Below, piece after piece: positions 57,017-64,000 of a DNA stretch of 64,000 nucleotides. The stretch covers positions 160,132,004-160,196,003 of the forward strand of contig NC_068911.1 in assembly GCF_023091745.1 (NCBI RefSeq). Direction: 5' to 3'. The position numbers were made by a program, and so were the translations under genes. Every line of letters begins with the position of its first letter. The stretch's first letter is position 1. The stretch comes from Budorcas taxicolor (Eukaryota; Chordata; Mammalia; Artiodactyla; Bovidae). Under the pieces are notes generated by a model that made no database searches, was not told the DNA's origin, and was given only the letters and a program-made list of their open reading frames with translations.

Positions 57017-57235
57017 AGGAAGCTGTGCTTAATCATGTCTGACTCCTTTGTGACCCCCATAGGCTGTAACCCTCCAGGCTTCTCTATGCCATGGGATTTC
57101 CCAGGTGAGAATACCGGAGGGGGTTGCCAATTCTGCCTCCGGGGGATCTTTCTAAACCATGGATGGAACCTACATCTCCTGTGTCTCCTGCATTGCAGGT
57201 GGATTTTTTTTACTGCTGAGCCATTGGGGGAAGCC
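57017..57235 (-). mobile_element. ART2A/Bov-tA SINE (reverse)
   Basis: It reads aatcatgtctgactcctttg, ggatttcccaggtgagaat, cctgtgtctcctgcattgca, and ends attgggggaagccc. Confidence 0.9.
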
Positions 57236-57793
57236 CATAAAGTGGAGAAATCCCAGAAGCAGAAAAGTACACGTTTCAAAAGAATGAAACATCTTTGAGA
57301 GTATTATTTCTTTCCACTGAGCTCATTAATAGGGACTTTTGCACCCTCGGTACCAAGCTTGCCTAGAGAATTTTGATTAATGGATCATATTGGGTTGAGA
57401 GTTGTTTATATATACATAAACAAATTTAATGCCTGCTATAACCAAAGAATATACATGAGTGTGTGGGGTAGAGAAACTGTGAATTTAATTTTGAGAGCTC
57501 AGTGGATATATGTACTGCTAAAGTTGTAAAGGTTCATGGAGAGTCTTAGCTCAATCTTTTTGCTGTATAGATGAGTGAGCAAGACAGTAAGATCCAGGGA
57601 AGCTGAGGTGATGCACTCATGGTTAGGTTGCTCTGGCAGAGCACGGACATGAATTTGGGATTTCTGACCTCCAATCAGTTGTCTTTCTATTAAAGTATAA
57701 CCTTGATGTTTAGATGAACCCAATGAGATGAAAGTTTAGGACATCTAAAAATGGAAGCACCTGCCAAGAGGACGCTGCCTAGTGGCAGCCTCG
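57236..57793. other. Intergenic, downstream of the KRTAP-like locus
   Basis: No gene, named repeat or minus-strand AATAAA signal is evident in this stretch. Confidence 0.6.
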
Positions 57794-59709
57794 CTACTGA
57801 CAACAGCCCTTCCCACACCACAGCCACATGAGTTGCAGCTGCAGGTGTGGCAGTGGCAGCAGGACACAGGAACACAGCAGCAGCCCCCACAGCAGCCGTG
57901 GAGCAGGGGCGGCAGCTGGCGCAGCAGCTGACCTGGCAGCAACTGCAGGTGGTGCAGCTGCCACAGCCACTGCCGCAGCCACCACCACAGCCCCCGCCAC
58001 AGCCACGGACACAGCCCCCGCCACAGCCCCTGCCAGAGCCCCCACCCAGCCCCTGCCACAGCCATCACCACAGCCCCCACAGCCCCCACCACAGCCCCTG
58101 CCAGAGCCCCCGCCACAGCACCCGCCACAGCCCCCACCCAGCCCCCGCCACAGCCATCACCACAGCCCCTGCCAGAGCCCCCACCACAGCACCCGCCACA
58201 GCACCTGCCACAGCCCCCACCCAGCCCCCACAGCCCCCACCACAGCCCCTGCCAGAGCCCCTGCCACAGCCCCCGCCACAGCCCCAGCCACAGCCCCCAT
58301 CCAGCCACTATCACAGCCCCCACCACAGCACCCACCACAGCCACGGCCACAGCCCCCGCTACAGCCCCCGCCAGAGCCCCCGCCACAGCCCCCACCCAGC
58401 CATCACCACAGCCCCCACTACAGCCCCAGCCACAGCCCCCACAGCCCCCGCCACAGCCATCACCACAGCCCCCACAGCCCCCGCCACAGCCATCACCACA
58501 GCCCCCACTACAGCCCCAGCCACAGCCCCCACAGCCCCCGCCACAGCCATCACCACAGCCCCCACCACAGCCCCAGCCACAGCCCCCATCCAGCCACTAT
58601 CACAGCCCCCACCACAGCACCCACCACAGCCACGGCCACAGCCCCCGCTACAGCCCCCGCCAGAGCCCCCGCCACAGCCCCCACCCAGCCATCACCACAG
58701 CCCCCATCCAGCCACAGCCACAGCCCCCACCACAGCCCCCGCCACAGCCCCAGCCACAGCCCCCACAGCCCCCACCACAGCCCCCATCCAGCCACAGCCA
58801 CAGCCCCCACCACAGCCCCCATCCAGCCACAGCCACAGCCCCCACCACAGCCTCCACCACAGCCCCTGCCAGAGCCCCCGCCACAGCCCCCGCCACAGCC
58901 ACGGCCACAGCCCCCGCCACAGCCACGGCCACAGCCCCCGCTACAGCCCCCGCCAGAGCCCCCGCCACAGCCACAGCCACAGCCCCTGCCACAGCCCCCA
59001 CCCAGCCATCACCACAGCCCCCATCCAGCCACAGCCACAGCCCCCACCACAGCCCCCGCCACAGCCCCAGCCACAGCCCCCACAGCCCCCACCACAGCCC
59101 CCATTCAGCCACAGCCACAGCCCCCACCACAGCCTCCACCACAGCCCGCACCACAGCCCCCACCACAGCCCCCATCCAGCCACGGCCACAGCCCCCACCA
59201 CAGCCCCCATCCAGCCACAGCCACAGCCCCCACCACAGCCTCCACCACAGCCCCTGCCAGAGCCCCCGCCACAGCCCCCGCCACAGCCACGGCCACAGCC
59301 CCTGCTACAGCCCCCGCCAGAGCCCCCGCCGCAGCCACGGCCACAGCCCCCACCACAGCCCCCATCCAGCCACAGCCACAGCCCCCACCACAGCCTCCAC
59401 CACAGCCCCTGCCAGAGCCCCCGCCACAGCCCCCGCCACAGCCCCCGCCACAGCCCCCACCACAGCCCCCGCCACAGGCCCCACCACAGCTCCCACCACA
59501 GTTACCAACACAGCCACTATCACAGCCCCCACCACAGCCCCCACCACAGTTACCAACACAGCCACTATCATAGCCCCCGTCACAGCCCCATCCACAGCCC
59601 CCACCACACCCCCAGCCACCACGACAGTTACCAACACAGCCCCTACCCAGCCCCCGCCACAGTCCCCGCCACAGCCCCCACCACAACTTCCACAACCGCA
59701 GCAGACCAC
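57794..59709 (-). pseudogene. Keratin-associated-protein-like locus (KRTAP28/KRTAP5-type), expanded and broken
   Basis: Keratin-associated proteins are small single-exon Cys- or Gly-rich proteins that cross-link hair keratin. On the minus strand a Cys-Gly frame starts VCCGCGSCGGGCGGDCGGG at 59,706. It continues after a one-base shift near 59,647 (RGCVGNCRGG, then GCVGNCGGGCGGGCDSG) into long CGGG repeats. At the far end come GCGSGCGSCTTCSCCQVSCC, then in a second frame CCGGCCCVPVSCCHCHTCSC, then in a third CGKGCCQ and stop TAG (57,796-57,794). Both ends are KAP-like. A GTG stands where ATG would be expected, with an in-frame TGA upstream and no nearby TATA box. At least sixteen 11-bp units break the 12-bp frame. 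About 640 codons would be very long for a KAP. The KRTAP28 assignment rests on recalled mouse synteny and is tentative. Confidence 0.7.
57955..59690. repeat. 12-bp C-rich minisatellite with higher-order repeats
   Basis: The plus-strand unit is cagcccccrcca, coding TAPT, HSPH or PQPP depending on frame. On the minus strand it gives CGGG, VVGA or WWGL. Variants are 9 bp (in frame) and 11 bp (accacagcc shortened to acccagcc or atccagcc). Longer blocks recur: roughly 135 bp at 58,281 and again about 289 bp later, and another from about 58,680 again about 317 bp later. No stop codon can arise from the basic unit in most frames, which explains the overlapping long open frames on both strands. Confidence 0.92.
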
Positions 59710-59772
59710 GGTGTCAGTAGAGAGGACTCAGGAGACGTGAGAAGGGAGACTCAGGAGGGGAGGGAGGTCTGA

Positions 59773-60573
59773 AGCTTCCTTCTGCTGGAGGAAGCCCTTG
59801 TTACTGTGTTTGGCTTGGCCTTGACCCAAGCACGTGACTAGTTCTCTGTTGTTTATCTCAATTTCCCTGGGAGAAGTTTACAGTGCCTCTGGTTTACTTC
59901 CTTAAGGACTTATGGCCTCATGAAATAGCTTATTTCAGTTCTGAATTTATTTGTTTTAGGGGCATATTTAGAATAGGATTATGAGGGTTTGAAATATATT
60001 ACTGTTATCTTTATTTTCTGTTCAATCCATGCAAGTCTGACTCAGAAGTCTTTTTTTTTTTCATTTTTTTTTCTTTTTGACTCAGAAGTCTTAAGTGAAT
60101 CATAAACATGAGTAAAATTGTGACGTTTAATCTTTCCCATCTTTTGTTCAGTGTCTTCATTGATCCTTTAAGAGATGAAGCAAGGAAATACTTTCTGAGG
60201 CTGATATCTCTACCAATAAGAGGCCTCAAAGTTTACATTTCCAAAACCTCCTATGTCTCATATAAAAGGAGAAGAATAATCTGTGGGTCTTCCCCATTCT
60301 TTTCCAGGCTTTCTACTGTCCCTGGTTAGTGTTCAGATTCTACAAAGTAGGGATTCACTCCAAAACAGGCAAAAAGAAGACTCTTTCAGAAGTGCAGGAC
60401 TTTGGGTCACAGAGTCAGGATTCAGAGCAGCTGGTTCACAGAAACCACATGCGATCCCACAGCAAGAATGAGATCCAGAGATGGACCCGTGGCTGAGCCT
60501 GTCAGCCCAGGAACCGGAAGCATCTTCTTCCCCAGAGAATGGTGGCTTCCCACCCGGGCACACAAACAGGATA
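59773..60573. other. Intergenic, upstream side of the KRTAP-like locus
   Basis: Unassigned sequence with T-rich runs at 60,050-60,075. A plus-strand TATAAAAG at 60,261 has no gene after it that I can recognise. Confidence 0.55.
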
Positions 60574-60806
60574 GAGCTTCCCAGGTGGGACTACTGGTAA
60601 AGAACCTGCCTGTCAATGCAGGAGACATAAAAGACACGGGTTCAATCCCTGGGTCGAGAAGATCCCTTGGAGGAGGGCATGGCACCTCATTCTAGGATTC
60701 TTGCCTGGAAAATTCCATGGGCAGAGGACTACAAGTCCATGGGGCCGCAAAGAATCAGACACGACTTAAAAAAAAAAAAAAAAAAGAATCAGACACGACT
60801 GATGTG
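60574..60806 (+). mobile_element. ART2A/Bov-tA SINE with internal A-tract and duplication
   Basis: It runs from cttcccaggtgggactactg to cacgactgatgtgacttagc. Near the 3' end aagaatcagacacgact occurs twice, separated by about 18 A. Confidence 0.88.
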
Positions 60807-61024
60807 ACTTAGCATGCAGGCAGGAGTAGTTGGAAAACAGAGTCAATACAATTTTTCATTTGACAAATTAAATATGTGTTACATTTGAAACACAACAAAA
60901 TGCAAATAAATTTTGGCTTTAAGCCACAGGTCCTCAAAGAGACTGCACTGGAGTGGGCACTCCTGTACAAACCAGCCAGTTCAGTGACACGAGCTGAGTC
61001 CTGGTTTAAAGTCAAGTCCCATGA

Positions 61025-61135
61025 AGACTTCCATGGCAGTCCCATGGCTGGGATTCCACACTTCCACTGTAGGGTTTACCGGTTCGATCCCTGGTTGGGG
61101 AACTAAGATCCCGTGTGCCACATGATATGGCCAAA
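61025..61135 (+). mobile_element. CHR-type SINE fragment
   Basis: It reads gacttccatggcagtcccat, ggttcgatccctggttgggg and actaagatcccgtgtgccac. Confidence 0.7.
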
Positions 61136-61755
61136 TGTCAAAGTATTTTTTCACATGCTTAAAACTTAACTTTTTTGAAAAAAAGAAAAAAAAAACTTCA
61201 AAATTACCTACAAAATTAACAGAAAATCAAATTATAATTAATGACCATTGTAAATCAAAATTATTTAAGTAAAGCTAAAATATGTGTATCTCTACATCCT
61301 GACCCATCAACATAATACCCAAACACAAAGCATTAGTAAATAAATTCAATTGTCTTTGATATTTTGCCAAAAGTAACACATGCATACAAATTTTTATATG
61401 GTTTTTATGATGCTATATTTGACCAGGCAAAAAAATGAAGCACATTATAGCAGTTTCTTAGCATAATTTATTGCTTTACAGTATTGGAACTGTACAGTCT
61501 GAAGTTCCATGAGTTCTCAAATCCCAGCCCTGCAAATGTTAGGGCTTTGCTACATGCAGACAAAAGCAGACAGCATTCAAGCCAAGTACAAAAGAGGTAC
61601 ACAGCGATTAGGGCAGGCTCAGGCCAATCAGGGTATGTGTATCTGGAATGGAAGGAGCAGAGAGGAGCAGGGGTGGCAGGGGCCCCAGTCAAAGAGGCCT
61701 GAAAAAGGCCACTCTTTTTTTCTTTTAATACTGTTTTTTAAAATTTAATTGAAGT

Positions 61756-62042
61756 AATTTATTCTTTTTTTTTGACTGTGCTAGGTCCTCATTGCTGCCT
61801 GCAGACTTTCTCCCTTTGCAGCAAGCGGGGGCCGCTCTCTCGTCGTGGTGCATGGACTTCTCATCGCGGTGGCTTCTCTTGTTGCAGAGCACAGGCTCTA
61901 GGATTCACGGGCTTCAGTAGCTGTGGCACACAGGCTCAGTTACCCCTCAGCATGTGGAATCTTCCAGGACCATGGATCAAACCAGTGTCCCTGCATTGGC
62001 AGACAGATTCTTAACCACTGGACCAGCGGGGAAGTCTTGAAA
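61756..62042 (-). mobile_element. CHR-type SINE (reverse, near full length)
   Basis: It reads gcaagcgggggccgctctct, ttctcttgttgcagagcaca, ggcttcagtagctgtggcac, gattcttaaccactggacca and gcggggaagtc, which is the reversed head. Confidence 0.85.
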
Positions 62043-62674
62043 GCCCCTCTTTACTGTCTGGCTGACCCAGTGGGGACTGGCAGCCCCGAAAGTTGAGGTG
62101 TAGGAGGAGGAAGCCCTAACAGTGAAGAGGTGAACTGTTCTTCTGCAGGGCAGTCAGTTAGGATGCTCAGAACCATGCCTCCTGGGAGAGGAACCAGAAG
62201 ATGCTGTGCCCCTTCAGATGAAGGATGGGAGGTAGGGTTTGGAGAAGTCCAATGCAAATCCTGCTTTCATATGTAGTTGCACCCCTTTTAGAGCAGTGGG
62301 GTTTTGTTACTGCTCTCTGAAGCACCTGAGGCAGAAAAATATTAAGAAAAAAAATAACATATCATTTAAAATAGAATATCTGGTCATTTCTTGCTTGTTC
62401 AAGGGATGCTGATGGATAGAATATCCTTCAGGGGAATGTTGTGGAGAGTGAAATTGGGGAAAAGTCCTGATATAGTAGGAAAATGCACTGGGAGGCAGGA
62501 GGCAAGGCGGCCCCTCTATATGGTGGGCTTCTGCTGGTTCCTTGCTTCCTGTGTTTTACTCACCAAATTTCTTCTTCACATCTTATGTTGCTATGATGTG
62601 GTGGTCATTCCCTGATCCTCTATCACATTCCACATTTCATTGTCTGAGAACATTTCTCACAGAAAATAAACATT
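62043..62674. other. Intergenic, no gene recognised
   Basis: Unassigned sequence. The open frame at 62,391-62,615 has no recognisable domain or splice context. Confidence 0.6.
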
Positions 62675-62860
62675 GCTTTAAAAAAATTTTTTATTGGAGT
62701 GTAGTTGATTTACAATGTTGTTTTTTCTGCTGTATAGCAAGGTAAATCAGTTATACATATATCCACTCTCTTTTAGATTCTTTTCCCATAGAGGTCATTA
62801 TAAGGTATTGAGTAGACTTTTCTGTGCTATATGGTAGGTCTTCATTAGTTATCTATTTTA
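62675..62860 (-). mobile_element. L1 3' fragment (reverse)
   Basis: It reads tattggagtgtagttgattt, acaatgttgttttttctgct, gtaaatcagttatacatata and ggtcttcattagttatctat. This is a common artiodactyl L1 3' sequence. Confidence 0.8.
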
Positions 62861-62861
62861 C

Positions 62862-63775
62862 ACATTGTGTTGTTGTTGTTGTTCAGTTGCTAAGTTGTGT
62901 CCGACTCTTTGCAACCCATGGACTACAGCACTCCAGGTTCTCTTGTCCTTTGCTATTTCCCGGAGTTGGCTCAAATTCATGTCCACTGAGTTGGTGATGC
63001 TATCTAACCATCTCATCCTCTGCCACCCTCTTCTTTTGCCTTCAATCTTTCCCAGTATCAGGGTCTTTTCCAATGAGTCAGCTCTTCGCATCAGGTGACC
63101 AAAGTAATGTAGCTTCAGCTTTAGCTTCATCAGTCCTTCCAATGATATTCAGGGTTGATTTCCTTTAGGATTGATATCATTGAAATCAGTCCTTTAGGAT
63201 TGACTGTTTGGTCATCATTTGAGAGTCTAAGGGACTCTCAAGAATCTTCTCAAGCCCCACAATTTGAAAGCATCAGTTCTTTCAATGCTCAGCCTTCTTT
63301 ATGGTCCAATTTTCACATCCATACATGACTACTGGGAAAACCATAGCTTTGACTATATGGACCTTTGTTGGCAAAGTTATGTCTCTGCTTTTTAATATGC
63401 CATTTATGTTGTCATAGTTTTCCTTCCAAGGAGCAAGTGTATTTTAATTTTATGGCTGTAGTCACCATCAGAACTGATTTTGGAGCACAAGAAAATAAAG
63501 TCTGTCACTGCTTCCACTGTTTCCCTTCTCTATACCATGAAGTGATAGGACTGGATGCCATAATTTTTTGAATGTTGAGTTTTAAGCTGGATTTTTCACT
63601 CTCTTCTTTGACCCTCATCCAGAGGCTCTTTGGTTCCTCTTCTCTCTCTGCCTTTAGAGTGGTATCATCTGCATATCTGAGGTTGTTGATATTTCTAATA
63701 GAGTTGTTTATTACATATCTACTATAAATAATCATGAGTGAAATCATAGCAAGTTCTCTCATCCACCAAGGTAGT
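62862..63775 (-). mobile_element. BovB LINE fragment with YADD reverse-transcriptase motif
   Basis: The minus strand holds the BovB 3' tail (near 62,870) and, upstream of it, coding remnants. These include a frame with NNLRYADDTTLKAE, the conserved YADD core of RTE reverse transcriptases (about 63,690-63,650). A stretch after it (WMRVKEESEKSSLKLNIQK) is also typical. Frame breaks show it is inactive. Confidence 0.88.
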
Positions 63776-64000
63776 TTTCCACACAGTTTCTAATCTAGTG
63801 CAGATTAGATATAGAGGATCTGACTGTGGTTTTGTGTAGTAGAAGCACATGTGATGATGTTTGTAGTATTCTTTAGAGTCGTGAAATTATGTAAGTCATT
63901 GGGGAATTGGTTGAAGTGTAACTCATTGATTAATTCAATTCATTCAGCAAGTGTTTGCTTGAGAATCTACTATGTGACAGGCCCTGTTCTAAAACCCCAT
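63776..64000. other. Window end, L2-like patch
   Basis: The last about 60 bp (cattcagcaagtgtttgctt, tactatgtgacaggccctgt) resemble an L2/MIR 3' core. Nothing else is seen. Confidence 0.45.

Noticed and set aside
57828..59772. Plus-strand proline/histidine/threonine-rich ORFs of 581 and 641 codons
   Set aside because: They are by-products of a 12-bp stop-free repeat. The frame rotates among TAPT, HSPH and PQPP at 11-bp units, no conserved domain is seen, and the non-repetitive flanks read as a KAP on the other strand.
60261..60268. TATAAAAG as a promoter
   Set aside because: No start codon, open frame or gene signature follows on the plus strand, and it is on the wrong strand and too far away to serve the KRTAP-like locus.

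Overview
This is a mammalian, ruminant (Bovidae, most likely cattle-like) nuclear window. The evidence is three interrupted, multi-exon mammalian genes and dense ruminant-specific repeats: BovB (RTE) LINE pieces, ART2A/Bov-tA SINEs and CHR-type tRNA-derived SINEs. Gene order COL4A3 > MFF > < TM4SF20 matches the block at human 2q36.3. Species and gene names come from protein and repeat recognition, not from a search.

Layout. (1) 1-1379, + strand: the last two coding exons of COL4A3 (end of the NC1 domain), then a probable long 3'UTR. (2) About 1.4-9.8 kb: intergenic, with an old MER5-type element, a decayed BovB reverse-transcriptase fragment on the minus strand and a BovB 3' end on the plus strand. 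(3) 9.8-10.35 kb: a CpG island that is the probable MFF promoter and first non-coding exon. (4) 14,126-37,399, + strand: nine coding exons of MFF. Spliced together they give 342 codons, including the 75-bp exon that is skipped in shorter isoforms. The 3'UTR runs to about 38.15 kb. (5) 42,312-52,877, - strand: the four coding exons of TM4SF20 (230 codons), converging on MFF. Two related LTR-like repeats lie in opposite orientation on either side of its first exon. (6) 53-57.7 kb: repeat-rich intergenic DNA. (7) 57,794-59,709, - strand: a broken, hugely expanded keratin-associated-protein (KRTAP)-like locus, made of a 12-bp minisatellite whose original minus-strand frame codes Cys-Gly-Gly-Gly. 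(8) 59.8-64 kb: intergenic, with SINEs, an L1 tail and a BovB fragment carrying a recognisable YADD reverse-transcriptase motif.

The genes do not form a functional unit. COL4A3 is a basement-membrane collagen, MFF the outer-mitochondrial-membrane receptor for DRP1, and TM4SF20 a four-pass ER/membrane protein. The most unusual feature is the KRTAP-like locus. Long proline-rich plus-strand open frames cover it, but the cysteine-rich signal, the KAP-like start and the CGKGCCQ-stop end are all on the minus strand. At least sixteen one-base-short repeat units, and a GTG where an ATG would be expected, mark it as a pseudogene. Some of the frame-breaking units were themselves copied, so the array kept growing after it stopped coding.
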